DNA of 64,000 nucleotides from Orientallactaga sibirica (Eukaryota > Chordata > Mammalia > Rodentia > Dipodidae). The stretch lies in the NCBI GenBank assembly GCA_036365145.1, contig JAEOAD010000034.1, positions 21,171,501 to 21,235,500 on the forward strand. Direction: 5' to 3'. Under the pieces are notes generated by a model. The model saw only the letters and a program-made list of their open reading frames with translations, ran no database searches and had not been told where the DNA came from. Of this stretch, positions 36,421 to 47,572 are shown one piece after another. Both the position numbers and the translations under genes were made by a program. The stretch's first letter is position 1. Every line of letters starts with the position of its first letter.

Positions 36421-36765
36421 GTCTGATTATTTACTTTTACATAAATAGTTAAATCCTGCTGAATATTTGCTTCTGCAAGAAGGTCATCTTCAATATTTTT
36501 CAGAGTTGGTCAATATTTAGATTTTATAATCTTCAGTGTTGAGACAACCAAGTTGCATAAATATGCATGTTTAGGTCCATTTCAAAACTTGTTGGAAGGT
36601 CTGTCCTAATCCCAAACCAAAATCCATTCAAAGGCTTTTTATGAAACTTAGCAACTCAAACAGTAGTTTTCAAAACCAAATATTCTATCACAGTATAATA
36701 CAAAGAGTTATTAATTTGACACATACTGAGGAATAACGATAGGAAAATATAAAAGTCTTTGTTTC

Positions 36766-36988
36766 ATTGGGCTAGGGAGACGGATCAGTGGGTGAAGGTG
36801 CTTGCTTGCAAAGTCTGCTGGCCTGGGATCAATTCCCCAGTTCCCACGTAAGGCCCAATGCACAAAGTGGCACATGCATCTAGAATTTGTTTGCATCCAA
36901 AAGACACCCTGACATGCTCACACACACTCCCTCTTTCTCTTTCTATCTCTTTCCCTCTTTACTCAAAAATAAATCATTTTATTTTTAC
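36766..36988 (+). repeat. DIP-like SINE
   Basis: GGGCTAGGGAGACGGATCAG to an AAAAATAAATCATTTTATTT tail; GTCTTTGT flanks it on both sides. Confidence 0.9.
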
Positions 36989-37044
36989 AAAATGTCTTTG
37001 TGTTGTCATTAACCCATTATGAGCAAAAACCTGAAGGTTCAGTT

Positions 37045-37388
37045 ACAACACTGCTATATAAGTTATTTTTCCTCTTGCAACAAAGTACCTGATGAGAGTA
37101 ACTTAAGGAAGGAAGGGTTTGTTTTAGCTCACAGTTTGAGGGTGCAGTCCATCATGTGGGAAAGGCACGGCAGCCAGGAGCACAAAGGAGCTGGGCACAT
37201 GGCATCCCCAGGCAGGATGCAGAGAGAGAGACTCCCAGTGCTCAGCTGACTGTCTCTGTTTATTCACAGTCAGGATGGGTCCTCCGACCTCAATTCACTT
37301 AATCTAGAATCGTCCTCACACACATATCCAGAGATTTTCCTCCTGGATAATTCTAGAGCTAGTCAAGTTGACAATCAAGATTAACCAT
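37045..37388 (-). mobile_element. Rodent LTR-like interspersed repeat
   Basis: TTGCAACAAAGTACCTGATG, AGTCCATCATGTGGGAAAGG, TCAAGTTGACAATCAAGATT. Same family and orientation as 29462-29835. Confidence 0.6.
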
Positions 37389-37491
37389 CGCCAGTACAAT
37401 TCATGAAATACAAAAATCTCAAATCTGAGCTGAACTCTTTCAGGCAGTGCCCATGGGTGCTGCATGGTGCCACAGCACATTCAGTGCAAAA

Positions 37492-37552
<61 letters not shown>
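37492..37552 (+). repeat. (CT)n(GT)n microsatellite
   Basis: CT dinucleotides followed by a long pure GT run. Frames over it are low complexity. Confidence 0.97.
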
Positions 37553-37556
<4 letters not shown>

Positions 37557-38629
37557 ACAATGCCAAGGCTCCAGTGAAGTCACCTCATGCAAACACTGCC
37601 AGAAACACCTTGGGGGCAGGTCCACTATTTGTTGGATTTTGAATGAACTTTTGATTGTGGCACTTTCAGCTTCTTGACTATTGCCAAACTTTTCATGACC
37701 TCTACACTCAGTTACATGACCCCACATGGGTTTCAACCAATAGTTTAAAAAGCTGACAATAAGAGAAGCAGGGAGAGAATTGCAGCAACAGACAAATGAA
37801 AGGCAATCAGATGAACCAGATAAATTAGCAAAACTAAATGACCAATTGTTTTCATGAGTTTCCTAGGAAGTAAACAAACAAACAAAAATCATTCCATGGC
37901 CAGGTCCTAAAGGCCCATAGCCTGCTTTTCAGGAAAAAAAAAAAAAAAATCAGACTCTGTCTGTTTCGAAGTGACAAATAAACCTTTATTGTTTAAGGCA
38001 CTAAGATTGGGGAGGTAATCTACTGCAGCGACAGCACTAATACGCTTGCCTTCTATTTCCCCCTGAACTCCCACAGACAGAGTCTGTCGAATGAAGGATG
38101 AGCACCAGCCCCAGACTGGGTTTGGCTCCCAGTGACATCTCCTAATCTGTCTACACGTTGTGGATGCGGCTCCTCGATGAGTTTCTCAGTCTGGGTAATG
38201 TCATCATTTTAAAAGACAATTCTTTGTTGGGGGAGGGTCTTCCTGTGTGTTGTAAAATGCTTCATCACATCCCTGACCTCTATCCACTCACCCCTAACTC
38301 TGGATGTAGCAATGAAAAGTGGCCCGCAGCTATTGCCAAAGGTTCCCAGGGTGAAAATGGCTACCAGTAATGGAGGTTTGTTGCCCTAAAGCTATGATCT
38401 GTAAGCACATGTATATTTCCTTTTCTTCCTACAATCCCTACCTCCCACCACCATGGGTGAGTTCACACCTACAGAAAAGTATGGGCAACGTGGCTACTTA
38501 CAGATCCAAAATGATTCTGAAATTCTGGTGCTCAGACATTATCCTGAAGTTCCCTGCTCTGGGATAGGGGCTATACACCTCCTCTCAGAGAAGATCAACC
38601 TCATTTGTTATCATGAGGATACTCACGTT

Positions 38630-38967
38630 ACAGTTACCTTCATGTTGCTGTGACAAAGCACCTGACCAAAAGCAGCTCAGGAAAGGATTGATTTTGGCTT
38701 ACAGTCTAGAGGGGAAGCTCCATGATGGTCGGGGAAGTAGGGCATGAGCAGAGGCTGGACGTCACCTCTGCCACAGCAGGTAGAAAACAGCAGCAGAGGA
38801 GTGAGCTGAAGCCTCATACAAGGGAGCTGACTTTAACATGGGTAAGCCGGCCCCCCAGTGGCATACCTCCTCCACCAAGGATCCACCTCCCAAATTCCTA
38901 TCAGCTGGGAACCAACCATGCAAAACACATGAGTTTATGGGGGACTTCTAATTCAAACCACCCCACC
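38630..38967 (-). mobile_element. LTR related to the 40.4 kb element
   Basis: CTTACAGTCTAGAGGGGAAG and CTCCATGATGGTCGGGGAAG parallel the LTRs at 40410 and 42003. On the minus strand its start reads TGGTTTGAATTAGAAGTCCC. Probably a solo LTR of a sister family. Confidence 0.55.
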
Positions 38968-39157
38968 TCATGACCTCCTTTGGGAAGGAAGAAGTCTGTT
39001 GATATAACCTTCCTTGAGCACATTAGAAGAGGGGTCAGAGACTTGGCCTGTGGATTGTGCATGGTTTACTTAACTCACTTTCTGGTCATGAAAGGTTAGT
39101 GGCCCAAGGTTGTTTTTAAGTCTCAAAGATGTCTCAAAGATGATAATTTGGGATTAT

Positions 39158-39206
39158 GTTTGTTTGTTTGTTTGTTTGTTTGGTTGGTTGGTTGGTTGGT
39201 TGGTTT
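39158..39206 (+). repeat. (GTTT)n(GGTT)n microsatellite
   Basis: GTTT units change into GGTT units, then TTTTATTAGCCAGGG. Confidence 0.95.
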
Positions 39207-39885
39207 TATTAGCCAGGGAACACAGACAGAGCTCTGTCAGCCAGGATTCTCACATCCACCTTCCCCCTTACTTCTTAGCCTTCTCTCTCACTCGCTCACT
39301 CACTCTCCCCTTTTGTCCCTCCCTCCATCCCTATTGGGAACTACTTGACATTATATAGAGAAATCAATGAGAAAGCCACGCCTTTCACTTAATCTTGTCC
39401 TGAGTCATTCTTGCAGATAACAGGTTTTCCTTGGCCTTTGCCACCTAAATCCTTTTTAAATCCTGCCTCCGATGTGGTGGTATCTAGAATTTGTCTGCGG
39501 ATTCATCCACAATGCCCATATTTCTACATCCTATATCTCTCTGAAATCCTTCCTGTAAATCATCTAATAATTTGAGGCCATGTAATACTCACATCTCCTT
39601 GACAAAGACAGCCTGGCTACTGCCACTCTGTTTTTCTGCCTCCTGACCTGGAATGACAAGTTCAGACAGCACAGAATCTACTCTTGAGTCACCACAAGTA
39701 ATAACTTCATAAATACCTTGTCACTGCATTCCATGACTTTTTACCCTTCTAGTCTCCAGCTCAGTGCCCCATCACCCATGACATGGTCACCAAGCTAACA
39801 TCATGTATTTTGGGTTTTTTGTTATGATACACTCCATTCCTGGTATCAATGTCTACATTCAACTATTTCAAACTACCCACCAGGG

Positions 39886-40098
39886 CTAGAGAGATGGCTC
39901 AGCAGTTAAAGGGCTTGCTTGCAAAGCCTGAAGGCCTGAGTCTGATTCCCCAGCTACCCATGTAAAGCCAGATGCACAAAGCAGTGCATGCATCTAGAGT
40001 TTGTTTGAAGCAACAGGAGGCCCTAGCACACCCATACTCGTTTTTTCTTTCTCTCTCTCTCTCTCTCTAATAAACAAATAAAACATTTTTTAAAAAAC
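39886..40098 (+). repeat. DIP-like SINE
   Basis: GGCTAGAGAGATGGCTCAGC, (CT)n, then AATAAACAAATAAAACATTT. Confidence 0.92.
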
Positions 40099-40409
40099 TG
40101 CCTACAAATTCTGAAGAACCAACTATTTCTAAATGCCCAGCAATAAATATTAGATGGAGTCATTTTTAACATAAACAGTGTTGTAGTTACCTTCTTTTTA
40201 TTTTATTTTTTTTTTACAAAGGTTGTAGTCATATCCCCTCACCCCCAGTCCCACTTTCCTCAAGGGCTTTCCTCAGTGGGGTTGTTGGTATTCACTATTA
40301 GGTAATTAAGGTCTCAGTCAGTCTCTGTTGGGGGGACAGGATTGTGCCTCAGGATATTTCTACCCACCCTGTGGTTCTTACAATCTTCCTGCTCCCTCTT
40401 AATAGTCCC

Positions 40410-40795
40410 TGTAGCAGACAGCTTCAGGTTCGCTGACATGAACTTCCAGACTAGGCACAGTTATGGAGGAAGGGTTATTATTTATTGAAGCTCACAGATC
40501 CAGGGGAAGTTCCATAATGGCAGGAGAAGGGGCCTGCCTTCACAGGGCCAAGCAGAGAGAGAGAAAACCAACTAGCCACACAGCACACAGAGCAAAACTA
40601 CAGCCAAAAGCCCAGCACACTTCAGGAACTCCTATTTGGCACACTTTGCATATTTTTAGAATGGAATCTCAAACCCACCACCACACCTTAAGACCAGCCC
40701 CCAGTGACATTGCCTCTAGCAAGGTGATTGCAGATGCAAACTATAAATTAATAAAACACTGAATATATTGGGGGCCATATATTCAAACTACCACA
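40410..40795 (-). repeat. 3' LTR of the 40.4-42.4 kb element
   Basis: The partner of the LTR at 42003-42392, with the same termini and about two dozen substitutions or small indels by eye, so the insertion is not recent. It is preceded on the minus strand by the purine-rich stretch GGGGGCCAGGGGCAGAA, a plausible polypurine tract. Confidence 0.85.
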
Positions 40796-41014
40796 TTCTG
40801 CCCCTGGCCCCCAATAGATTTATAACTATCACAAATTGTGAATTGTACTCAGTCCAATTTCAGAGGTTCTCACAGTCTTGACCAACCTAAGATAGTGAGT
40901 CCTGTAAAATCAAACAAGTTAAATACTTTTAACATGTAAAGGCACAGAGTAAACATTTTTAACTGGTATAAGGCATAGCAAGGAGAAACTAGAACAATGC
41001 AAACTCAACCACTA

Positions 41015-41557
41015 TCAGCAGTCATCAAACTTCTGTAGTTCAAGTTCAATATAACCAGAGAATGACAGTCTCCAGGTTTTCCATTTCCACCCCTCCAGCT
41101 GGGCAGAGTCGCCAAGGAAAACTTCAATCCCAGGCCAACACTGCACTACATGGGAGTCCTTGCATAGTCCTGGTATATCCAAAACATCTTCAGATAGCCA
41201 AACAAACCACGGTCCATCTTCCAAAGGCTCTTTCAGCCTATTCCTGAGGGTCTTCATGCCCTGCCTCATGCTGCATCTCAGCAGCGGCTCCTGAAACCGT
41301 GTGCAATTCATGACCACTCCATGCACATTTCATGCTTCCCAAACTAATACCAGGTATGCAGGACACAGCCATATTCTTAATCCAGGGACAAAATAAATCA
41401 TAGCCTTGAAAAGCAGGTTCCTTCTCCAGTCAACTCTTTCTAAAAGAGTTTGCATTTCTAACAGTCTTTCCTCAAGGCATCCTCTCCATTGTTTTAATGT
41501 AAAGCAGTCAGGCCACCTTCCTTCCACGTTCTTTAAGATTGCTAATGTGTTTGACAA
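41015..41557 (-). pseudogene. Interrupted internal frame of the LTR element
   Basis: Downstream of the first internal frame, a second minus-strand frame runs from about 41557 to 41015 with a single in-frame stop TGA at 41330-41332. It is open for about 75 codons before the stop and about 103 after. It ends in LELQKFDDC. It is in a different frame from 41691-41972 and a stop lies just upstream, so the interior does not encode one intact protein today. No homology recognised. Confidence 0.3.
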
Positions 41558-41690
41558 TAGCAGCTCTAACTAAAACCAGTCTCAGTGCCTCTAATTTTAA
41601 CTTGCTTGAGGTTTTCCAACTTAAAATCTTAAATTTCTCAGTCCGTTATCTTTAGCCAAGCACATCAGTCCATTACAAATTTAACCTTGA

Positions 41691-41972
41691 TCAAACATTC
41701 TGGGCCTGGATAGCGGAACACAGCCATCCTTTATGCCAGTAGCCCAGTTCCAACAAAGTCCTCTGCAGTCTTTCCTTCCCCTTAGAAAGCTCATAAGCCA
41801 AACCTCGAAGTTCAATACTGTCTGAACTTAGCATTCTCAAACTCTCATCAAAATAATCCATAAAACTGGGCTTAGCACTCCAGAAGGCATCTTCAGTAGC
41901 AAGCACCAAGTCCATGCCCATTCCTCCAAAACAAAGGTTCCAAAAGACGAACATCCACATGGTCAGGTTCAT
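41691..41972 (-). CDS. Unrecognised internal ORF of the LTR element
   Basis: An ATG at 41972 (minus strand) opens 93 codons, starting MNLTMWMFVFWNLCFGG and ending in AIQAQNV. The first 25 residues are hydrophobic and could be a signal peptide or anchor; the rest is polar with several Trp and acidic residues. It is the first frame inside the 5' LTR. I do not recognise any gag, protease, polymerase or envelope motif. It may be a decayed fragment or an element-specific frame; whether it is expressed is unknown. Confidence 0.3.
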   Translation of the reverse strand: MNLTMWMFVFWNLCFGGMGMDLVLATEDAFWSAKPSFMDYFDESLRMLSSDSIELRGLAYELSKGKERLQRTLLELGYWHKGWLCSAIQAQNV

Positions 41973-42002
41973 CTTACCCCACACTCCTCAGTACCACTTT
42001 AC

Positions 42003-42392
42003 TGTGGCAGACAGCTTCAGGTTCGCTGAGATGAACTTCCAGACCAGGCACAGTTATGGAGGAAGGGATATGATTTATTGAAGCTTAAAGAACCAGGGGA
42101 AGTTCCATAATGGCAGAAGAAAGGGCCTGCTCTCACAGGACCAGGCAAGAGAGAGAAAAAACATCCAACTAGGCACATAGCACACAGAGCAAAACTACAG
42201 CCAAAAGCCCAGCACATTTCAGGAACTCCTATTAGGCACACTTTGCATATCTTTACAATGGAATCTCAAACCCACGACCACACCTTAAGACCAGCCCCCA
42301 GTGACATTGCCTCTAGCAAGGTGATTGCAGATGCAAACTATAAATTAATAAAACACTGAATATATTGGGGGCCATATATTCAAACTACCACA
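42003..42392 (-). repeat. 5' LTR of the 40.4-42.4 kb element
   Basis: In element orientation it starts TGTGGTAGTTTGAATATATGG and ends GCTGTCTGCCACA. Within it, on the minus strand, a TTTATTGAAG-complement region gives AATAAAT-type polyadenylation-like sequence. The interior next to it begins GTAAAGTGGTACTGAGGAG; no primer-binding site to a named tRNA is certain. Confidence 0.85.
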
Positions 42393-44249
42393 GTCCCTGA
42401 GCCTGGATGGGTCTCTTAGCAGTCTGGTTATATGTTGAGTTCTCAGTACCTTCTGGGTTTCTGACTTGATGTGTTTTAATTGACCATGGTGCCTGTCTCC
42501 ATATTCCTGGAGCTGGCTGTCAGGATAGCAATGGAAGCAATACTCATTTTGCTGCATTGCTGCTTCCTCTGCAGTTTTTCATGGACCCCTGAAGATGTGG
42601 TCAACATGGCATGTCTGATGGCAGGCAGTAGTTGGCTATCTTCTTGTTTTGATGGATCTTGAATCTCCCAAGCTTTCTCTGCCACTTGTGAAATAAAACA
42701 GATTCTCCAACGAAGAGTGAGAGTAGCATGGATTAAAGGGGATATGCATAGTTATTTGAGAGAGCTTTTGGTATGTAAGCTCATTCTTCTTATTTAGAGA
42801 GCAGTGGGGGCTTCTCTCTGGAATCTATGAGTTTTCTGGATATGGGATTCTGAACTGGTTTCCAGTACTAGCTGTGAGTTCTCCCACTCTGAGCAGGCCT
42901 CAAGTCCAATCAGAGAACAGGTGGTTACCTGCAAAGGCCATGTGCCACTATTACACAAGTGTGCACTTTTTGATGACTGGTTGATTTCTTAGTTTGCAGG
43001 TTCCTTATCCATACTTATTTATACTGTTGGTGACCATTGTCCTCCAACAACTCCCAAAGCATTTTCCAACACTGTGAGGGCTAGCCAGGAGGAAACTAGT
43101 TTCCCTCTCAGTCCCAGTGTGGTATTTTGATATCCTGTGACTGCAGCCTGTGGTGTCTTTAGCAATAAGGTCTTACCTATTAGCTCTGGCAGGTAATTAA
43201 GTGTTAAGGCAAAGGCCTATATTGTTTTGTGGACCTCATGGGTCTCCCTGGCCAACAGCTCCCTGTGGGACCTAATTCAATTCTGGGCCTGGGATTAACC
43301 AGCCAGAGTTCATGGTTTTAGGGATAAGCTTTTTCCACCTTCTACAGGGCTCTTCTGTCTGGACTGCCCACACTTCACCCTTTATTGGTGGTTGTATCTT
43401 GTGGAATGGCATCCAGAAGGAGGGTTTCTATGGAACTGATTCATGTTATCTTAAGTTATGTGTAAATTCCCTCCCCACCCTCTGATACTGTCTCACCCCC
43501 TCTATTCTGCCCCTCATCTAGTCTGCAGCGTATGCCCTCCTCTCCTCCCTCCTGTTTCTTCTTTGTCCGGGTCTCATTCTGGTTTTCTGTCCATACTCCT
43601 GATGCTTTCTGCTGTTTACACTCATTTCCACTTGATCCCAGTTAGGAGCCACATATGAGAGAAATACGCAGCACTTGTCTTTCTATGCCTAGATGACCTC
43701 ACTTAGAATGTTTTCTTTATAACTACATCTATTTTCCTGAGAATTTCACTTTTTCACTTTTCCTTACCACTGTGTACAGTTCCACTGTGTATATGCAACA
43801 TATTTTTATTACCCGCTTATCAGTTGGTGGGCATCACTTGGCTGATTACAAATCTTAGTTATTATGAACAGAGCAGCAATCAACATGGCTGAGCACGTAA
43901 TTTGGTAGTAAAAAATGGAGTCTTCAGGGGATATGCCCAGGAGTAGTATAGCTAGATAAAATGATAGGTCTATTTTCATCTTTTTCAGGCATCGCCATAC
44001 TGCTTTCCATAGAGACTATACAAGTTTACACTCCCACCAACAGTGGGTGAGTGTTCCTCTTTCCCCACAGCCTCACTAGTATTTGTTATCTTTATTTTTT
44101 TGATGAATATCATACAGACTAGAGTAAGATGGAATCTCAAAGTTGTTTTAAATTGCATTTCTCTGATGACTAAAGACGTTGACCATCAAGTGTGTATTGG
44201 CCATTTGTATTCCTTCCTTTAAGAATTCTCTGTTCAGTTCTCTACCTTA

Positions 44250-44455
44250 TTTTAAAAAAATACTTGAGAGATGCAGAAAGAGGTAGACACAGGGAGAGTG
44301 AATATGAATGCACCAGGGCAGCTTGCCACTGCAAATGAACTACAGTCATATGTGACACTTTGTACATCTGGCTTTATGTGAGTACTAGGGAATTGAACCC
44401 TGGCCATTAGACTTTGCAAGCAAGTCCTTTTAACAGCTGAGCCATCTTTCCAGCC
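44250..44455 (-). repeat. tRNA-derived DIP-like SINE in the L1
   Basis: Antisense copy: a short purine-rich tail side, then CCACTGCAAATGAACT, a GGCTTTATGTGAGTACTAGG segment and the complement of the A box ending CTGAGCCATCTTTCCAGCCC. It interrupts the antisense L1. Confidence 0.8.
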
Positions 44456-44504
44456 CATGCCCATTTTTTATTGGATTGTTTGGGTTTTCTGTTTATGGTT
44501 TTTT

Positions 44505-45036
44505 TTTTTCTTTTTTTGAGAGCGAGGATCCTACTATAGCCCAGGCTGACCCTGTAGTCCCAGGCTGGCCTCAAACTCACAGTGATCCTCTTACCTCTGT
44601 CCCCCAAGTGCTGGCATTAAAGATGTGCCACACGTTTTTCCTCAGCTGCCCCCTAAGGTGCTCGGTTCTTCCGAGGAAGCTAAGGCCACGTTGAGGTGAG
44701 GCCTCTGAGCTTGCTTGCATCTACTCCGCTGTCATCCTGCATGGCGACAAAGTGACCGTCCCAGAGGATAAGATCAACGCCCTCATTAAAGCAGCCGCCG
44801 TGAATGTTGAACCTTTTTGGCCTGGCTTGTTTGCGAAGGTCCTGGTCAATGTCAACATCAGAGCCTCATGGCAACATAGGGGCTGGTGGGCCTGCCCCTG
44901 CCCCCGCTGCCCCGGCTGAGGAGAAGAAAGTGGAAACCAAGAAAGAAGAGTCTGAGGAGTCTGAAGAAGACACTCAATAAAAAGAAGTCTTGTTGGTAAC
45001 AAAAAAAAAAAAAAAAGTACAACACCACACCCAGCC
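44505..45036 (-). repeat. B1 SINE split by the RPLP1 pseudogene
   Basis: The antisense B1 starts with a T-rich tail and runs to about 44634 (AAGTGCTGGCATTAAAG, then TGTGCCACAC). Its last part, ACACCACACCCAGCC, resumes at 45017-45036 after the pseudogene's A tail. The two halves join into one B1. Confidence 0.75.
44635..45016 (+). pseudogene. RPLP1: RPLP1 processed pseudogene
   Basis: Seen: a segment like the RPLP1 mRNA 5' leader (CTCGGTTCTTCCGAGGAAGC), then coding sequence reading ACIYSAVILHGDKVTVPEDK and INALIKAAAVNVEPFWPGLF, an Ala/Pro hinge and an acidic EEKK-rich end, then AATAAA at 44976-44981 and a 16-A tail at 45001-45016. There are no introns. The start codon region is deleted, a frameshift precedes the hinge, and the conserved C-terminal tail of ribosomal stalk proteins is deleted, so it is dead. 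Known: RPLP1 is the acidic stalk protein P1 of the 60S subunit and often gives retropseudogenes. It sits inside an antisense B1, itself inside an antisense L1. Confidence 0.93.
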
Positions 45037-46454
45037 TGTGATTGTTTTCTATTGCTTAGTTTTTTGACTTCTTTGTAGATTCTAGATAGTAGACCTCTGT
45101 CAGAGGTATAGCTGGTGAAGACTTTCTCCCATTCTGTGGGTGTCGATTGACTCTGTTGATGGCTTGCTTATCTGTACATTAGCTTGTTAGTTTTATGAGG
45201 TCCCAGTGGTTGAGTGTTTACCTAGTTTTGTGTGCTACTGGGGTCTTATTCAGGAAGTCTTTCCCTATGCCTATATCATAGAGAGTTCTTATTTTTTTCT
45301 TCTAGTCATTTTAGGGTTCCAGATCTTATGTTGAGGTCCTTAATCCATTTAGAGTTGACTTTTGTGCATGGTGAGAAAAGGGGATCTAGATTCAGTTTTC
45401 TACATGTGGTTATCCAATTTCTCCAGCACTATTTGTTGAAGATGCTGTCTTTCCTCCAGTGAATTTTTGGCCCCTTTGTCAAAGATTGGGTAGTTGCTTG
45501 AATTGAGAGAATGGTCTATTCTATTCCATTGATCTACTTGTCTGTTTTGTGCCAGTACCATGTTGTTTTAATTACTATGGCTTTGTAGTATGTCTTGAAA
45601 TCAGGTGTGTTGATTCCACCTGAAGTATTTCTTCTACTGAGGGTATTTTTGAATATCTGGGGCCTTTTGTGATTCTATAAGAATTTTGAGACTATTTTTT
45701 CTAACTCTGTGAAGAATGTTGTTTGGATTTTAATTGGAATTGCAGTGAATCTGCATATTGCTTTTGGTAGGATGACGATTTTCACGATATTAATTCTTCT
45801 AATTCATGAACATGCGAGTTGTTACATCTTCTCACGAGCTCCTCAGTTTCTTTCTGCAGTGTTTTTATGTTTTTCTTATATGAGTCTTTTACTTCATTGG
45901 TTAGTGATATGCCAAGATATCTGATATTTTGTGACTATTGTAAATAGGACAGCATCCCTGATTTCTTTCTCTGTCTATTTGTCCTTGGCATATAGGAAGG
46001 TTACTGATTTTTGTATATTGATTTTATATGCTGCCAATTTATCATCCCTAGAAGTTTTTTGGTGGAGTCTTTTGGATCAGTAATGTATAGAATAATTTCA
46101 TCTGTTAAAAAAAAGAGGCTAATTTGACTTCTTCCTTTCCAATATATATCCATTTATTTCTTTCCCTTGCTTAAGTTAAGAAGTCTAGTAATATGTTGAA
46201 AAGCAGCCTGACTTGTTCTAGACTTTAAGGGGAATGCTTCAAGTTTTCCCCCATTTTTTATGACCTGTGCATTAGGAGAATATTGCCCTTATTATGGGGA
46301 GATATGATCCCTCCAATCACAAGTCTCTCCAGTGTTTTAATCATGAAGATATGTTGATGTTGTATTTTGTGAAAGGCATTTTCATCTATTAAAATGATCA
46401 TGTGGTTGTCATGTTTAAGTTTGTTTATGTGGTGTATTATATTTATCTATTTCT

Positions 46455-46675
46455 TTTTTATTTGATTATTTTTATTTATTTATTACAGAGGAGAGGGAGA
46501 AAGAGGCAGATTTAAAGAAAGAGAGAGAATGGGTGCTTCAGGGCCTTCAAGAATGAACTCCAGACACATGTGCCACCTTGCGCATCTGGATTACATGGGT
46601 CCTGGGGAAATCAAACCTGGGTTCTTTGGCTTTGCAGGCAAACACCTTAATGGGTAATCCATTTCTCCAGCCCAC
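46455..46675 (-). repeat. DIP-like SINE in the L1, with target duplication
   Basis: Antisense tRNA SINE with AGAGAGAATGGGTGCTTCAG, CATGTGCCACCTTGCGCATC and ending CATTTCTCCAGCCC. It is flanked by a perfect 14-bp repeat ATTTATCTATTTCT at 46441-46454 and 46676-46689. Confidence 0.9.
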
Positions 46676-47412
46676 ATTTATCTATTTCTGTATGTTGAAC
46701 CATCCCTGCATCCCTGGGCTGAAGCCTACTTAATTGAGCAAGGGGGTGCTTTTGATGTGTTCTTAGATTCAGTTTGTGAGGATTTTATTGAGAATTTTTG
46801 TATCTAGCTTCATCAGGGATGTTGGTCTATAATTTTCTTTTGTGTCTCTATCTGGTTTGGGAATTGGTGTAATGCTGACTTCATAGAAGGATTGCAGGAG
46901 CATCCCCTCTTTTTCAATTATGTGAAATAATTTGAGGAGAAATGGGTTAAGTTCTTGAATGAAGGTTTGGAAGAATTTGAAAGCGAATCCATCTGGGCCT
47001 GGAATTTTTTGTTGAGAGATTTTTTAGTTACTGCTTGAATTTTGTTAGAAGTTGGTTTTTCAGCTCAGTTATCTGTTCTGGGTTTAGTTTTGATAGGTGG
47101 TATGAATCAAGGAATTCATGCATTTCTTCCAGGTTTTCCAATTTTGTGGAATACAGGTTTTGGAAATATGTCCTAATGATTCTCCCAATTTCACTTGTAT
47201 CACTTGTGAGTCTTCATTCTCATCTCTAATCTTGTTGATTTGGTTCTTCTCCTTTTTATTTTGATTAATTTGCCAGGGTTTGTTAATCTTGTTGAATTTT
47301 TTGAAGAACCAGCTTTTTATTTCATCAATTTTAAAAATTGTTTCCAATTCATTAATTTCTGCCTTGATCTTGATAATTTCTTTCTTTCTGGCATTTTTGG
47401 GATTAGATTTTT

Positions 47413-47572
47413 GTTTTGTTTTGTTTTGTTTTCTGAGGTAGTGTCTCACTCTAGCCAAGGCTCACCTGGAATTCACTAAGTAGTCTCAGGGTTGCCTTGA
47501 ACTCAGGCAGGGATCCTCCTACCTCTGCCTCCCACATGCTGGGATTAAAGGTGTGCACTACCACACCTGGCT
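47413..47572 (-). repeat. B1 SINE in the L1, with target duplication
   Basis: Antisense B1: TTTTGTTTTGTTTTG tail, TGAGGTAGTGTCTCACTCTA, ending CACTACCACACCTGGCT. A perfect 14-bp duplication GGGATTAGATTTTT flanks it at 47399-47412 and 47573-47586. Confidence 0.92.

Larger units (their letters stand above)
40410..42392 (-). mobile_element. Complete short LTR retrotransposon, non-autonomous
   Basis: Two direct repeats of 386 bp (40410-40795) and 390 bp (42003-42392), roughly 93% identical by eye, flank about 1.2 kb of internal sequence. Both repeats run TGT...ACA and a perfect 5-bp target duplication GTCCC lies at 40405-40409 and 42393-42397. A purine-rich tract borders the left LTR on the minus strand, so that LTR is the 3' one and the element reads leftward. 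A 5-bp duplication and LTRs of about 390 bp suit the ERVL/MaLR class, but the family is not identified. No gag, pol or env could be recognised; the interior holds open frames described separately. The element is inserted in an antisense L1 3' UTR. Confidence 0.85.

Noticed and set aside
37381..37736. Frames rich in Cys-Val or Thr-His repeats
   Set aside because: Translations of a CT/GT microsatellite.
44721..45002. 93-codon minus-strand frame
   Set aside because: Antisense shadow of the RPLP1 pseudogene.
45709..45924. Hydrophobic 71-codon + strand frame
   Set aside because: It is the complement of L1 ORF2; antisense L1 often gives hydrophobic shadow frames.
47084..47458. 124-codon minus-strand frame
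   Set aside because: Its C-terminal part is decayed L1 ORF2 and its N-terminal part comes from a B1; it is not a gene.
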